DNA of 64,000 bases from assembly GCF_000585995.1 (NCBI RefSeq), contig NZ_CP007410.1:6069001-6133000 (forward strand). Reading direction: 5' to 3'. Position 1 is the first letter of the stretch. The number at the start of each line of letters is the position of its first letter. Made by a program: the position numbers and the translations under genes. The notes under the pieces are model-generated. The model ran no database searches and had not been told where the DNA came from. It saw nothing but the letters and a program-made list of their open reading frames with translations. This DNA is from Pseudomonas brassicacearum. Its GTDB lineage: Bacteria > Pseudomonadota > Gammaproteobacteria > Pseudomonadales > Pseudomonadaceae. Positions 1-9,375 of the stretch are shown one piece after another.

Positions 1-229
1 CCAGCAAAAAGTAGGCGATGTACACCGTGACCATCAGGAACAGTTCACGCTGGCGACGATAGACCGCGCAATACGCACCGCCCAGCAGCAACACCAACGT
101 CGGAAGCACGTTGAACAGCGAGGTGAAGAAAACGTTGAGATCCTTGACGTAGGCAGCCGCGAGCCCCGCCAGCAACAGCAGCAATGACGGTAGGAAATGG
201 CTGAAACGTACAGCGGAAGAACGCGGCAA
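1..229 (-). CDS. Membrane protein N-terminus, probable GGDEF diguanylate cyclase (cut by window edge)
   Basis: Only about the first 76 residues are inside the window; the gene runs off the left edge. The minus-strand frame reads PRSSAVRFSHFLPS, then LLLLLAGLAAAYVKDLNVF and LPTLVLLLGGAYCAVYRRQ, giving two or more hydrophobic segments. The frame is bounded upstream by an in-frame TAG. The best start is TTG at 229-227, preceded by CGGAG at about 8 bases. From memory this N-terminus resembles the multi-pass sensor half of Pseudomonas diguanylate cyclases (c-di-GMP synthesis). The GGDEF domain itself would lie outside the window, so the function is inferred. Two overlapping ORFs in other frames look less protein-like. 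Confidence 0.5.
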   Translation of the reverse strand, partial: MPRSSAVRFSHFLPSLLLLLAGLAAAYVKDLNVFFTSLFNVLPTLVLLLGGAYCAVYRRQRELFLMVTVYIAYFLL

Positions 230-395
230 AGGGTAAAGCTCCGACCGGGCTGAGCAAAGATGGCATTGTGCCTGCTATTGCGGCGTAAGGCACTGGAGAT
301 GCGACAGATGTCACACTGCCATCCCTGTAACGGCAGGAGGGAATATTTTCTTAGTGCTTTGTTGGATGAATGTTGTTTCACGAACTTCGAGCACT

Positions 396-490
396 CCTGT
401 GGGAGCGAGCTTGCTCGCGATAGCGGTACTTCTGCTGACAGTAATGCCGAATGTACCGCCGTCATCGCGAGCAAGCTCGCTCCCACAGGG
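396..490. repeat. REP doublet (REPIN), class A
   Basis: A forward REP (TGTGGGAGCGAGCTTGCTCG) faces an inverted copy ending CTCGCTCCCACAG, with about 45 bases between. This is the class A core used throughout the window (GTGGGAGCGRGCTTGCTCGC). It lies between the left-edge gene and the acyl-CoA dehydrogenase. Confidence 0.9.
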
Positions 491-506
491 GGGGTGTGCG
501 GACATG

Positions 507-541
507 AAAAAAGCCGCTGCTCCCGAGGGAAGCAGCGGCTT
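507..541 (-). terminator. Intrinsic terminator of the acyl-CoA dehydrogenase gene
   Basis: On the minus strand the stem AAGCCGCTGCTTCCC pairs across a short loop with GGGAGCAGCGGCTT and runs into a T tract. It lies 20 bases past the dehydrogenase stop codon. Confidence 0.85.
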
Positions 542-560
542 GTGAAGAACCGCTTGAGGC

Positions 561-2366
561 TTAGTAGCCCAGTGCGAAGTTCTCTTCTTTCATGTCCATC
601 AGGTTGTTGGCGCCCGACAGCATGGTTGCCACGTGAGTACGCGTACGCGGCAGGATGCGCTGGAAGTAGAAGCGTGCGGTCTGCAACTTGGCGGTGTAGA
701 AGGCTTCTTCGGTGGTGCCGGCGGCGAGCTTTTCCGCTGCCAGGCGCGCCATGTCGGCCCAGAAATAGGCCAGGCAGGCGTAACCGGAGTACATCAGGTA
801 GTCCACCGACGCCGCGCCGACTTCCTCGCGATCCTTCATGGCCGCCATACCGACCTTCATGGTCAATTCGCCCCACTCTTTGTTCAGCGCAGCCAACGGT
901 TCTACGAACTCCTTGACCGCTTCGTTGCCTTCGTTGCCCTGGCAGAACTTGTGGACGATCTTGGTGAAGCCCTTGAGTGCCTCGCCCTGGGTCATCAACA
1001 CTTTGCGACCCAGCAGGTCGAGGGCCTGGATGCCGGTGGTGCCTTCGTACAGCATCGAGATACGGCTGTCGCGAACGTTCTGCTCCATACCCCACTCGGC
1101 GATGAAGCCGTGGCCGCCGTAGATCTGCACGCCATGGTTGGCCGATTCGAAGCCGACTTCGGTCATGAATGCCTTGGCGATTGGCGTCATGAACGCCAGC
1201 AGCGCATCGGCTTTTTTCTTCTCTTCCTCGTCCACGCCATACTTGACGATGTCGACCTGCTTGGCGGTGAAGTAGACCATCGCACGGTTACCTTCGGCGA
1301 AGGCCTTCATGGTCAGCAGCATGCGACGCACGTCAGGGTGCACGATGATCGGGTCGGCGGCCTTGTCCGGTGCTTTCGGGCCGGTCAGGGAACGCATCTG
1401 CAGGCGGTCACGGGCGTATTTCAGGCCACCCTGGAAACCGATTTCGGCGTGGGCCAGGCCTTGCAGCGCGGTGCCCAGGCGTGCGGTGTTCATGAAGGTG
1501 AACATGCAGTTCAGGCCTTTGTTCGCCGGGCCGATCAGGAAACCGGTGGCCGCGTCGAAGTTCATCACGCAAGTGGCGTTGCCGTGGATGCCCATCTTGT
1601 GCTCCAGGGAACCGCAGCTCACCGCATTGCGCTGGCCGATGGAGCCATCGGCGTTAGGCAGGAATTTTGGAACGATGAACAGCGAAATGCCCTTGGTACC
1701 GGCCGGTGCATCCGGCAGGCGCGCCAGGACGATATGGACGATGTTGTCGGCCATGTCGTGTTCGCCGGCCGAAATGAAGATCTTGGTACCGGAAACCTTG
1801 TAGGAACCGTCCGCTTGCGGCTCGGCCTTGGTGCGCAGCATGCCCAGGTCGGTGCCGCAGTGCGGTTCGGTCAAGCACATGGTGCCGGTCCATTCGCCAG
1901 ACACCAGCTTGGTCAGGTAAGCCTCTTGTTGCTCAGGCGTACCGTGCTCGGAAATGGTGTTCATCGCGCCATGGGACAGGCCCGGGTACATGCCCCACGA
2001 CCAGTTGGCTTCGCCGACCATCTCGCTGACCGCCAGGCCCAGGGACTCCGGCAGGCCTTGACCGCCGTGCTCGACGTCGTGGGCCAGGCTTGGCCAGCCG
2101 CCTTCGACGAATTGCTTGTAGGCTTCCTTGAAACCGGTCGGGGTTTTCACACCGGACTCGCTCCAGGTGCAGCCTTCGATGTCGCCCACGCGGTTCAGCG
2201 GCGCCAGCACCTGCTCACAAAACTTGGCGCCTTCTTCGAGAATGGCGTCAACCATGTCTGGCGTTGCGTCCTGGCAAGCCGGAAGGCTCTGATAATGCGC
2301 CTCGTAACCGAGCAGTTCGTCACGAACGAAGCGAATATCACGCAAGGGGGCCTTGTAGTCAGGCAT
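561..2366 (-). CDS. Acyl-CoA dehydrogenase, long (601 aa) form
   Basis: A flavoenzyme that oxidises an acyl-CoA to the trans-2-enoyl-CoA, passing electrons to ETF; the chain-length preference cannot be read from sequence. The acyl-CoA dehydrogenase core spans about residues 35-455. It includes the FAD/substrate motif [13 protein letters not shown] (163-175) and the catalytic-base motif LYEGTTGIQ with Glu441. A further C-terminal domain of about 140 residues (460-601) makes it longer than the usual ~390-residue enzymes, as in the 600-residue fatty-acid and phenylacyl-CoA dehydrogenases of Pseudomonas. The gene is monocistronic with its own terminator. Two PsrA-like operators lie 60-90 bases upstream, which suggests induction by long-chain fatty acids. 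A 585-codon ORF on the opposite strand is a codon-bias shadow. Confidence 0.93.
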   Translation of the reverse strand: MPDYKAPLRDIRFVRDELLGYEAHYQSLPACQDATPDMVDAILEEGAKFCEQVLAPLNRVGDIEGCTWSESGVKTPTGFKEAYKQFVEGGWPSLAHDVEHGGQGLPESLGLAVSEMVGEANWSWGMYPGLSHGAMNTISEHGTPEQQEAYLTKLVSGEWTGTMCLTEPHCGTDLGMLRTKAEPQADGSYKVSGTKIFISAGEHDMADNIVHIVLARLPDAPAGTKGISLFIVPKFLPNADGSIGQRNAVSCGSLEHKMGIHGNATCVMNFDAATGFLIGPANKGLNCMFTFMNTARLGTALQGLAHAEIGFQGGLKYARDRLQMRSLTGPKAPDKAADPIIVHPDVRRMLLTMKAFAEGNRAMVYFTAKQVDIVKYGVDEEEKKKADALLAFMTPIAKAFMTEVGFESANHGVQIYGGHGFIAEWGMEQNVRDSRISMLYEGTTGIQALDLLGRKVLMTQGEALKGFTKIVHKFCQGNEGNEAVKEFVEPLAALNKEWGELTMKVGMAAMKDREEVGAASVDYLMYSGYACLAYFWADMARLAAEKLAAGTTEEAFYTAKLQTARFYFQRILPRTRTHVATMLSGANNLMDMKEENFALGY

Positions 2367-2427
2367 AGCGATAAACCTCTGCTGATGTAACCGGGAATGA
2401 GCGACCGCGTGGATTTGTTGTAGCGAT

Positions 2428-2454
2428 CAAACAGTTGTTTGAAACATACGTTTA
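2428..2454 (-). promoter_or_regulatory. Tandem PsrA-like operators upstream of acyl-CoA dehydrogenase
   Basis: CAAAC-AGTT-GTTTG (2428-2441) matches the published PsrA consensus (G/C)AAAC-N2-4-GTTT(G/C) exactly. GAAAC-ATAC-GTTTA (2441-2454) follows directly and misses by only the last base. PsrA is a TetR-family repressor of beta-oxidation genes that is released by long-chain fatty acids. Position and match support a role for the fadE-like gene; binding is inferred. Confidence 0.6.
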
Positions 2455-2593
2455 CGCCGAAATCTTGTCAAGGGCCGATCTTTTGCCGTTCGTCATCGGC
2501 TGGCAAAAAATGTCGGATACACGAAATCCATGGCGGTGAAGGGTCCGCAATGCGCGTAGGAAAAGATTAGTTGAGCAAGAAGACGTTAGAGAC

Positions 2594-2623
2594 AAAAACG
2601 CCGCGAATAGTCGCGGCGTTTTT
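2594..2623 (-). terminator. Intrinsic terminator after the 98-aa gene
   Basis: AAAAACGCCGCG-AATAG-TCGCGGCGTTTTT forms a strong stem with A and T flanks on both sides. It lies 21 bases past the stop of the 98-residue minus-strand gene and could work in both directions. Confidence 0.85.
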
Positions 2624-2643
2624 GCAAATCTGGAGATACAAGA

Positions 2644-2940
2644 TCAGGCGAAGGTATCAATCAACGTACCGAGCATTTCGTCGGCTGCCTTGGCGACGTT
2701 GACGCCCAGTTGCACTTGAAACTTGCCTTGGGCCATATCGACCATGTTGCTGGCCACGTCCGATTGCTGGCTACGATCCACCGAACGCAGGCGATCGACC
2801 TGAACTTCGGACGACTGGCTGGTGACCGAACGCTCGATCGTGTTATTGGCGATCTGGCTGGACGCTTGATCGACGCGGTTCTGCCCTGTCTGAATAGTGC
2901 TCAGACCGGCATAGAACGCGGTGTTTCCTGAGATTTCCAT
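2644..2940 (-). CDS. 98-aa protein resembling the two ends of flagellar rod/hook (axial) proteins
   Basis: The N-terminal half (GLSTIQTGQNRVDQASSQIAN, about residues 12-32) resembles the flagellar basal-body rod N-terminus, with its hydrophobic heptads and an S-x-x-I-A-N ending. The C-terminus (NVAKAADEMLGTLIDTFA, 81-98) resembles the C-terminal helix of FlgC/FlgE-type proteins, which often reads K-x-x-D-E-M-L-G. In real rod and hook proteins these two coils flank a large globular region; here almost nothing lies between them. There is no signal peptide. The gene stands alone between the acyl-CoA dehydrogenase and bioD with its own terminator. Function is unknown; the similarity is by eye. 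Confidence 0.75.
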   Translation of the reverse strand: MEISGNTAFYAGLSTIQTGQNRVDQASSQIANNTIERSVTSQSSEVQVDRLRSVDRSQQSDVASNMVDMAQGKFQVQLGVNVAKAADEMLGTLIDTFA

Positions 2941-3061
2941 GGCAGAGCTCGTCTTCTTGAAGGGTCGACAGTGGCCATTGAATCAGAAGCCAAGGGAAAA
3001 GACCCGACAAAAACACTAATGGCACAGTGCCTGGTCATAGTGAAAACCTTCCCCCTGGAAA

Positions 3062-3742
3062 TTAATCCAGTAAATCCAGGTGCAGATGCTCGGCCACGAT
3101 TTCGGCGGTCACGTTCTTGATTCTCGGTACTCGCCCCAGGCACGGCGCCGGGAGGCGTTCGGCCAGGGTGGCCAGGTTTTCTTCCAGGCGTGATGTCTTG
3201 GGATCAATGATGTTCGCCACCCAGCCAGCCAGCTGCAGGCCGTCCCGAGCGATGGCCTCGGCAGTCAGCAGCGCGTGGCTGATGCAGCCCAGGCGCACAC
3301 CCACCACCAGGATCACCGGCAGGCCCAGTGCCATGGCCAGGTCCGAGAGGTTGTCCTGGTCGGCCAGCGGCACGCGCCAACCACCCGCGCCCTCGATCAG
3401 GGTGAAATCAGCCTCCAGGGCCAGCACTGCCCGCATGGGGCCCAGCAACGATTGCACCGTCAGCGCCACACCGGCTTCCCGGGCGGCCAAGTGAGGCGCG
3501 ATAGCCGGTTCGAACGCCTGCGGGTTGACCTGCGTGTACTCAAGCGGTATCGAGCACTCAGCCAGCAGCGCCAGGGCATCGGCATTGCGCAGGCCCTTGG
3601 GCGTCACCTCACAACCCGAGGCCACGGGTTTACCGGCGGCGGTGCTCATGCCGGCCTGGCGCGCAGCGTGCAGCAGACCGGCCGCAATGGTGGTCTTGCC
3701 CACGTCAGTGTCGGTGCCGGTAATGAAATAGGCCTGGCTCAT
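3062..3742 (-). CDS. bioD: ATP-dependent dethiobiotin synthetase BioD
   Basis: This enzyme closes the ureido ring of dethiobiotin from 7,8-diaminopelargonate, CO2 and ATP, the penultimate step of biotin synthesis. The 226-residue length is normal. The P-loop is [11 protein letters not shown] (about 8-18) and the second conserved stretch is EGAGGW. It is the last gene of the minus-strand series bioB-bioF-bioH-bioC-bioD and overlaps bioC by 4 bases, so it is translationally coupled. Confidence 0.97.
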   Translation of the reverse strand: MSQAYFITGTDTDVGKTTIAAGLLHAARQAGMSTAAGKPVASGCEVTPKGLRNADALALLAECSIPLEYTQVNPQAFEPAIAPHLAAREAGVALTVQSLLGPMRAVLALEADFTLIEGAGGWRVPLADQDNLSDLAMALGLPVILVVGVRLGCISHALLTAEAIARDGLQLAGWVANIIDPKTSRLEENLATLAERLPAPCLGRVPRIKNVTAEIVAEHLHLDLLD

Positions 3743-4551
3743 AGCGGTTTCTCCAAGACGGCGTAGACCACCTGATAGGTCGCGGGCAAACCCTGTGCCT
3801 GGCGAAACTGCTCGTAGGCTTCAACCAACGCCAGGATCCGTGCCCTGCCCGTCAACCCACCGGGTCGACCTGGATTCAGATTGTGGGCACCCAACGCTTT
3901 CAGTTCGTGGGTCAGCCCGCGCACATCCGGGTAATGCAACACATGGGGACGATTTTCAAGGCTGACGACCTTCAGCCCACTGCTCGCACACAGTTGTTGG
4001 TAGGTCTCGAACGTGCGAAAACGGTTGACGTGCACCAGGCCATCCACCTGACGCCAGCTGTCGCGCAATTCGTACAAGGTGCCGACGCAAAGGCTGGTAA
4101 AGGCAAATACTCCACCCGGTTTCAGTACACGATGGGCCTCGCTTAACACCGAGGTAAAGTCTGCACACCATTGCACCGCCAGGCTAGAAAACACCAGATC
4201 GCAGCTCGACGCCTGCAAGGGCAAGCGCTCGGCATCGCCGGCGACGAAATGCGCCGCACCGCCCTGGGGACGAGCGTGATTGAGCATGCCTTCGGCGATA
4301 TCCAGCGCCAGGCCAGTCGCCTCACCAAAGCGCGCACCCAGCGCCCGGGTGAAATAGCCGGTGCCGCAGCCCAGGTCCAGCCATCGCCCCGGCAAGTGTG
4401 AGACAGGCAGGCGCGCGAGCAATTGCTGGCCCACATCGCGTTGCAACTCGGCCACGCTGTCATAGCTGGTCGCGGCCCGGGAAAACGAGGCTGCCACTTG
4501 GCGTTTGTCGGGTAAGGCACCGGGTAATTTGGGCTGGGATAGATCAGTCAT
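3739..4551 (-). CDS. bioC: Malonyl-ACP O-methyltransferase BioC
   Basis: Methylates malonyl-ACP with S-adenosylmethionine to start the pimeloyl moiety of biotin. The SAM-binding motif is [11 protein letters not shown] chose the start MTDLSQ at 4551 (270 aa, the usual size). The longer frame to 4593 begins inside bioH and would add 14 unlikely residues. The start overlaps the bioH stop by 8 bases and the 3' end overlaps bioD, as expected in a tight operon. Confidence 0.95.
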   Translation of the reverse strand: MTDLSQPKLPGALPDKRQVAASFSRAATSYDSVAELQRDVGQQLLARLPVSHLPGRWLDLGCGTGYFTRALGARFGEATGLALDIAEGMLNHARPQGGAAHFVAGDAERLPLQASSCDLVFSSLAVQWCADFTSVLSEAHRVLKPGGVFAFTSLCVGTLYELRDSWRQVDGLVHVNRFRTFETYQQLCASSGLKVVSLENRPHVLHYPDVRGLTHELKALGAHNLNPGRPGGLTGRARILALVEAYEQFRQAQGLPATYQVVYAVLEKPL

Positions 4552-5275
4552 CACCGGACTCATGCAAAAAAGCCTGGATCGCCCCCGCCACACCGTGGGG
4601 GTCCTCCAGAAGGAATCCGTGGCCGGCCTGTTCGATCAGACCGATTTCGACATCCGGCAGCAATACCAGCAACTCACCCGCGGCTTCAGCCGGGACCAGG
4701 GCATCGAGCCCGGCAAACAGATGCAGTTGCGGGCCTCGAAAGCTCTGCAACGCCTGGCGAGTATCCAGTTGCGCCAGCACCTCGAGCCCGGCCATCAACA
4801 CCTCTGGCGCAGTATTCGGCGCACCGGCCAGCAGCAACCGCGACAACCCGCGCGGATCGCTGCAGCCCTGGGCGCACAACAAACTGAAACGCTTGAGGGT
4901 CTGGCGTGGATCGCCAGCGCATCCGGCGAGAAAGCCGTCGAAGGTTTCACCAGCCATCGCGCTCGGCCATTGCTCATGGGCGACGAATGACGGATTGCTC
5001 GCCAGGGTCAGCAGGCCGCAGCAGCGCTCTCCCCGCCGCGCCGCCAGCACCGAGGCCAGCATGCCGCCCAGGGACCAGCCACCCAGCCAGGCATCCTGGG
5101 GCACGGCGGCGTCCAGCTCTTCGAGCCATTCATCAGGATCATTCGACGCCAGTGCCGGCAACGGCTCGATTTCCACCCGCAGGTGTTCGTCGAGCCCTTG
5201 CAGCGCCGCCGCCAAAGGTTCCAACGGTGACACGCCCAAACCCCAGCCGGGCAGCAGTATCAGTCGATCACGCAT
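4544..5275 (-). CDS. bioH: Pimeloyl-ACP methyl ester carboxylesterase BioH
   Basis: An alpha/beta-hydrolase that removes the methyl group from pimeloyl-ACP methyl ester. With the start [11 protein letters not shown] (5275) it has 243 residues. The nucleophile elbow is GWSLGG (Ser68) and the oxyanion region is LPGWGLG. The alternative start at 5302 lies further inside bioF. It overlaps bioF by 8 bases and bioC by 8 bases. Having bioH inside the operon is the Pseudomonas arrangement, unlike Escherichia coli, where it is separate. Confidence 0.95.
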   Translation of the reverse strand: MRDRLILLPGWGLGVSPLEPLAAALQGLDEHLRVEIEPLPALASNDPDEWLEELDAAVPQDAWLGGWSLGGMLASVLAARRGERCCGLLTLASNPSFVAHEQWPSAMAGETFDGFLAGCAGDPRQTLKRFSLLCAQGCSDPRGLSRLLLAGAPNTAPEVLMAGLEVLAQLDTRQALQSFRGPQLHLFAGLDALVPAEAAGELLVLLPDVEIGLIEQAGHGFLLEDPHGVAGAIQAFLHESGDD

Positions 5276-6446
5276 GGCTTGGCTCCGGTCCCAGTTGGGC
5301 AAAACACTCCGCCAACGTACTTAACAATCGTTGCACTTGGGCTTCGCTGTGGGCGGCGGTGAGGGTGACACGCAACCGGGCGCTGCCGGCCGGCACGGTG
5401 GGCGGACGAATCGCGGTGACCATCAGCCCACGCTCGCGCAACATCTGCGACAAGCGCATCGCCCGCCCTGCATCGCCGACCAGGATCGGCTGGATCGGCG
5501 TGAAACTGTCCATCAATTGCAGGCCAATCTGCTCGGCACCGTGGCGGAACTGGCGGATCAGCACCTGCAAATGCTCCCGTCGCCAATGTTCGCTGCGCAG
5601 CAGTTCAAGACTCTTGAGGGTCGCACAGGCCAGGGCCGGCGGTTGGCTGGTGGTATAGATATAGGGGCGAGCGAACTGGATCAGGCTCTCGATCAGTTCT
5701 TCACTGCCGGCCACAAAGGCCCCTGCGGTGCCAAAAGCCTTGCCCAGGGTGCCGACCAATACCGGCACGTCATCCTGACTCAAGCCAAAATGCTCGACGA
5801 TACCGCCGCCATTGGCCCCCAGCGGGCCGAAACCGTGGGCATCATCGACCATCAGCCAGGCGCCCTTGGCTTTGGCGGCATGGGCCAGGGCCGGCAGGTC
5901 GGCGATATCGCCGTCCATGCTGAACACGCCATCGGTGACCACCAGGGTATTGCCGGTGGCTTTCTCCAGGCGGTTGGCCAGGCTCTGGGCGTCGTTATGC
6001 AGATAACGGTTGAAGCGCGCACCGGACAGCAGCCCGGCGTCGAGCAACGAGGCGTGATTGAGCCGGTCTTCCAGCACCGTATCGCCCTGCCCAACCAACG
6101 CGGTCACCGCGCCGAGGTTGGCCATGTAGCCGGTGGTGAACAGCAACGCCCGCGGACGGCCAGTCAGGTCGGCCAAGGCTTCTTCCAGAGCGTCATGGGG
6201 GGTGCTGTGGCCGATCACCAGATGGGATGCGCCGCCACCGACGCCCCATCGGGCCGCCCCGGCGCGCCAGGCCTCGATCACTTGCGGGTGATTGGCCAGG
6301 CCCAGGTAATCGTTGTTGCAGAACGCCAGCAACGGCTGGCCATCCACCACCACTTCCGGCCCCTGCGGGCTTTCGAGCAACGGGCGCTGGCGGTAGAGGT
6401 TTTCGGCACGACGGGCAGCCAGGCGTGCGGCGAGATCGAAGGGCAT
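5268..6446 (-). CDS. bioF: 8-amino-7-oxononanoate synthase BioF
   Basis: A PLP enzyme condensing pimeloyl-ACP with L-alanine. It is 392 residues. The PLP-lysine motif is [10 protein letters not shown], and DDAHGFG is typical of the alpha-oxoamine synthases. It is the second biotin gene, separated from bioB by 153 bases that hold a REP doublet, and it overlaps bioH. Confidence 0.97.
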   Translation of the reverse strand: MPFDLAARLAARRAENLYRQRPLLESPQGPEVVVDGQPLLAFCNNDYLGLANHPQVIEAWRAGAARWGVGGGASHLVIGHSTPHDALEEALADLTGRPRALLFTTGYMANLGAVTALVGQGDTVLEDRLNHASLLDAGLLSGARFNRYLHNDAQSLANRLEKATGNTLVVTDGVFSMDGDIADLPALAHAAKAKGAWLMVDDAHGFGPLGANGGGIVEHFGLSQDDVPVLVGTLGKAFGTAGAFVAGSEELIESLIQFARPYIYTTSQPPALACATLKSLELLRSEHWRREHLQVLIRQFRHGAEQIGLQLMDSFTPIQPILVGDAGRAMRLSQMLRERGLMVTAIRPPTVPAGSARLRVTLTAAHSEAQVQRLLSTLAECFAQLGPEPSHA

Positions 6447-6492
6447 GCAGGCCTCGGGGTGAACCGCTATTTAGACAACTAATGAAATCCAA

Positions 6493-6583
6493 TGTGGGAG
6501 CGGGCTTGCTCGCGAAGGGGTCATCACATTCAACAGGTGTGCTGACTGTTGCACCGCCTTCGCGAGCAAGCCCGCTCCCACAC
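6493..6583. repeat. REP doublet (REPIN), class A, between bioB and bioF
   Basis: TGTGGGAGCGGGCTTGCTCG faces CGAGCAAGCCCGCTCCCACA across about 45 bases. It sits inside the biotin operon, so the bioB-bioF transcript would carry this hairpin. Confidence 0.9.
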
Positions 6584-6599
6584 TTGGTTTTGCGGCGAC

Positions 6600-7655
6600 T
6601 CAAACAGCCGCGTTATAGAACTGCTCGCTACTCTTCTGCTCCACCAGCGCCTGCTCAATCGCCGCCTGATGCACTTCATCGGCATGCTCTTCACGGGCTT
6701 CCGGCTGGATACCCAGGCGTGCGAACAGTTGCATGTCCTTGTCGGCTTGCGGGTTGACGGTGGTCAGCAACTTGTCGCCGTAGAAAATCGAGTTGGCACC
6801 GGCAAAAAATGCCAGGGCCTGCATTTGTTCGTTCATCGCTTCGCGGCCGGCGGACAGGCGCACGTGGGACTGAGGCATCAGGATCCGCGCCACGGCGAGC
6901 ATGCGGATGAAGTCGAACGGATCGACGTCCTCGGCATTCTCCAGCGGCGTGCCGGCGACTTTCACCAACATGTTGATCGGCACCGACTCCGGATGCTCCG
7001 GCAGGTTCGCAAGCTGGATCAGCAGGTTGGCGCGGTCGTCCAGGGACTCGCCCATGCCCAGGATGCCACCGGAGCAGATTTTCATCCCCGAATCACGCAC
7101 GTAGGCCAAGGTTTGCAAGCGCTCGCCGTAGGTGCGGGTGGTGATGATGCTGCCGTAGAACTCCGGCGAGGTGTCGAGGTTGTGGTTGTAGTAGTCCAGG
7201 CCGGCCTGGGCCAGTGCGGCGGTCTGCTCCTGGTCGAGGCGACCCAGGGTCATGCAGGTTTCCAGGCCCATGGCCTTCACGCCTTTGACCATTTCCAGCA
7301 CATAAGGCATGTCCTTGGCCGACGGGTGCTTCCACGCCGCGCCCATGCAGAAACGGGTCGAACCAATGGCCTTGGCACGCGCGGCCTCTTCGAGGACCTT
7401 CTGCACTTCCAGCAACTTTTCTTTTTCCAGCCCGGTGTTGTAATGGCCGGATTGCGGACAATATTTGCAATCTTCCGGGCAGGCACCGGTCTTGATCGAC
7501 AGCAGCGTGGATACCTGGACGCGGTTGGCGTCGAAGTGCGCGCGGTGCACGGTCTGCGCCTGGAACAGCAGGTCATTGAATGGCTGGACGAAGAGTGCTT
7601 TGACTTCGGCCAAAGACCAGTCATGACGCAGGTTGGCAGTGGTGCTGGCGCTCAT
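6600..7655 (-). CDS. bioB: Biotin synthase BioB
   Basis: A radical-SAM enzyme that inserts sulphur into dethiobiotin. The start [14 protein letters not shown] at 7655 gives 351 residues and has AAGGAA at 7 bases. The frame open to 7757 adds 34 residues that lie in the promoter and is rejected. The radical-SAM cluster motif is [10 protein letters not shown] with Cys59, Cys63 and Cys66. It is the first gene of the biotin operon and divergent from comF, with a BirA-type operator in the gap. Confidence 0.97.
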   Translation of the reverse strand: MSASTTANLRHDWSLAEVKALFVQPFNDLLFQAQTVHRAHFDANRVQVSTLLSIKTGACPEDCKYCPQSGHYNTGLEKEKLLEVQKVLEEAARAKAIGSTRFCMGAAWKHPSAKDMPYVLEMVKGVKAMGLETCMTLGRLDQEQTAALAQAGLDYYNHNLDTSPEFYGSIITTRTYGERLQTLAYVRDSGMKICSGGILGMGESLDDRANLLIQLANLPEHPESVPINMLVKVAGTPLENAEDVDPFDFIRMLAVARILMPQSHVRLSAGREAMNEQMQALAFFAGANSIFYGDKLLTTVNPQADKDMQLFARLGIQPEAREEHADEVHQAAIEQALVEQKSSEQFYNAAV

Positions 7656-7728
7656 GGGCATTTCCTTGATTATGCTTGGCTGGCGCCTGGGGGACGGAAT
7701 ACCCACAGGCGCGACACGGATGTTCGGC

Positions 7729-7757
7729 ATATTTAAGGAAGAGCCATGCGCTGTCAA
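7729..7757 (-). promoter_or_regulatory. Sigma70 promoter of bioB
   Basis: On the minus strand a perfect -35 box TTGACA (7757-7752) is followed after 16-17 bases by an A/T-rich -10 (TAAATA, or AAATAT one base on). The -35 box lies inside the left half of the BirA-like operator, the geometry expected for repression. Confidence 0.6.
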
Positions 7758-8486
7758 CCACGATACGAAGGACCGGTTTACATCTGGTTAAAAAACAAAC
7801 AATTTTGCCTGCTATGCGGCGAATCCACCGACACCCCGCAGCCGATTTGCACGCCTTGCGAAAGCGAGCTGCCCTGGCTCGGCGATCAATGCGGCATCTG
7901 CGCCCTGCCGCTGCCCATGGCCGGGCTGAGTTGTGGACAATGCGCCGCGCATCCACCCGCCTTCGAACGGGTCCTGGCACCCTGGGCCTACGACTTTCCG
8001 GTGGACAGCCTGATCACCCGTTTCAAGCATCAGGCAAAATGGCCCTTTGGCCGGTTGATGGGCGAACTGCTCGCCCAGTCGCTGCAACATCATTTCGATG
8101 AAGGGCTGGAACGGCCCGACGCTTTGGTGCCGGTGCCGCTGGCGGTCCGGCGTTTGCGCCAACGGGGATTCAATCAGGCGACGTTACTCGCCCGCTGGCT
8201 CAGCGGGCCGTTGCAGATCCCTTGCGAAGAAAACCTGTTGCGCCGCATCCAGGACACCCCCGCCCAACAAGCACTCGATGCCCAAGCCCGGCGGCGAAAC
8301 CTGCGCCAGGCCTTTGCCCTGGCCCCGGGTGCATCACTGCGCAACCGACACCTGGCACTGGTTGACGATGTGCTTACTACAGGCGCCACCGCCCAGGCGT
8401 TGGCTCGCTTGCTGCTCGATGCCGGCGCTGCGCGGGTCGATGTGTATTGCCTGGCCCGTACGCCGAAACCCGCTGACCCGGCTTGA
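7746..8486 (+). CDS. ComF family phosphoribosyltransferase-like protein
   Basis: 246 residues. The N-terminal third carries paired cysteines (CLLC, CTPCE, CGIC, CGQC), a zinc-finger-like region. The C-terminus has the PRPP-binding motif [13 protein letters not shown]. Relatives (ComF, GntX/YhgH) function in DNA uptake or in using DNA as a nutrient; the exact role in Pseudomonas is not settled. The only in-frame ATG before the first cysteine pair is 7746, and it overlaps the BirA-like operator. The gene is divergent from bioB. Confidence 0.88.
   Translation: MRCQPRYEGPVYIWLKNKQFCLLCGESTDTPQPICTPCESELPWLGDQCGICALPLPMAGLSCGQCAAHPPAFERVLAPWAYDFPVDSLITRFKHQAKWPFGRLMGELLAQSLQHHFDEGLERPDALVPVPLAVRRLRQRGFNQATLLARWLSGPLQIPCEENLLRRIQDTPAQQALDAQARRRNLRQAFALAPGASLRNRHLALVDDVLTTGATAQALARLLLDAGAARVDVYCLARTPKPADPA
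7751..7783. promoter_or_regulatory. birA box: BirA-type biotin operator
   Basis: CTGTCAACC - 15 bases - GGTTTACAT. The bacterial BirA consensus is TTGTAAACC-N14-16-GGTTTACAA, so the halves match at 7/9 and 8/9 positions with a correct spacer. It covers the -35 of bioB and also the first codons of the comF frame. Repression of bioB by biotinyl-AMP-bound BirA is inferred. Confidence 0.65.
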
Positions 8487-8544
8487 CGCGCCGCGCCCCA
8501 AGCGCCAACGTCCGTTCATCAACCCTTGCCCGCAGTTGTCCGTC

Positions 8545-9309
8545 ATGTCATTACCCACCCTTCTGACCCAGCACATCGTTCGGCGCCCACAACGCATCGC
8601 CCTGTTGCAGCACATCGCCGAACAAGGCTCGATCACCCGCGCCGCCAAGAGCGCGGGGCTGAGCTACAAGGCGGCCTGGGATGCCATTGACGAGTTGAAC
8701 AACCTGGCGGACCAACCCTTGGTGGAGCGCAGCGTCGGCGGCAAGGGCGGTGGCGGCGCCAAGCTGTCGACCGAAGGACAACGCGTGTTGCGCTTGTATC
8801 AGCGCCTGCAAGCCCTACAGGCACAGTTGCTGGAAGCGAGCGAAGACGCCGGGGATCTCGGCTTGCTCAGCCGCCTGATGCTGCGCACCAGCGCCCGCAA
8901 TCAACTGCATGGCAAGGTCCTGAGCATCGAGGCCCAGGGCCACAACGACCGGATTTGCCTGGAGCTGGCCCGGGGCCTGGTCATCGAGGCCCAGATCACC
9001 CACGACAGCACGCTGCGCCTGGAACTGGAGATCGGCACCGAAGTGGTGGCCCTGATCAAGGCCGGCTGGTTGGAATTGCATGCGGTCGAGCCTGCGGAAC
9101 AATCACTAATCAATACATTGCACGGTGTGATCGAACAGGTCGACGCCGCCGAAGACAACCCCAGCGAAGTGCGCATCAGCCTGCCCAACGGCCAGACGCT
9201 GTGCGCCCTGGCCGATCCACTCCAGCTGCGCGAACAGAACCTGGAAGTCGGCTCACCGGTGCAAGTGACGTTTTCACCGACAAATGTGCTGCTCGGCACG
9301 CCGTTATGA
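8545..9309 (+). CDS. modE: Molybdate-responsive regulator ModE
   Basis: 254 residues from MSLPTLL. The N-terminal winged helix has the ModE signature GSITRAAKSAGLSYKAAWDAIDE (about 28-50) and ERSVGGKGGGGAKLS. The C-terminal half holds two Mop/TOBE repeats (starting SARNQLHGKV and, later, SEVRISLPNG) that bind molybdate. ModE normally represses modABC when molybdate is plentiful. No molybdate transporter lies in this window, so its targets are elsewhere. The larger frame open from 8098 overlaps comF and is not used. Confidence 0.93.
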   Translation: MSLPTLLTQHIVRRPQRIALLQHIAEQGSITRAAKSAGLSYKAAWDAIDELNNLADQPLVERSVGGKGGGGAKLSTEGQRVLRLYQRLQALQAQLLEASEDAGDLGLLSRLMLRTSARNQLHGKVLSIEAQGHNDRICLELARGLVIEAQITHDSTLRLELEIGTEVVALIKAGWLELHAVEPAEQSLINTLHGVIEQVDAAEDNPSEVRISLPNGQTLCALADPLQLREQNLEVGSPVQVTFSPTNVLLGTPL

Positions 9310-9314
9310 CGCGC

Positions 9315-9330
9315 TGAAACAAAAGTTTCA
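9315..9330. promoter_or_regulatory. Palindrome upstream of phoX (PsrA-like by consensus)
   Basis: TGAAAC-AAAA-GTTTCA is a perfect 6-4-6 inverted repeat 45 bases before the phosphatase start. The inner part GAAAC-N4-GTTTC fits the PsrA consensus; as a Pho box it is only a partial match (about 9 of 14). Which regulator, if any, uses it is unknown. Confidence 0.4.
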
Positions 9331-9375
9331 TCGACCCGCATTAAGGTGACTGCCAAAACCAGCAGGGAGCCTGAG

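Noticed and set aside
45..314. 89-codon ORF at the left edge
   Set aside because: The frame beginning at TTG 229 gives membrane-helix-like sequence over the same bases, and this one gives Ala/Gly/Cys-rich filler.
633..2390. 585-codon plus-strand ORF opposite the acyl-CoA dehydrogenase
   Set aside because: It mirrors the real gene through third-position GC bias; its product is His/Gln/Arg-rich with no recognisable domain, and the opposite strand is a clear enzyme with a terminator.
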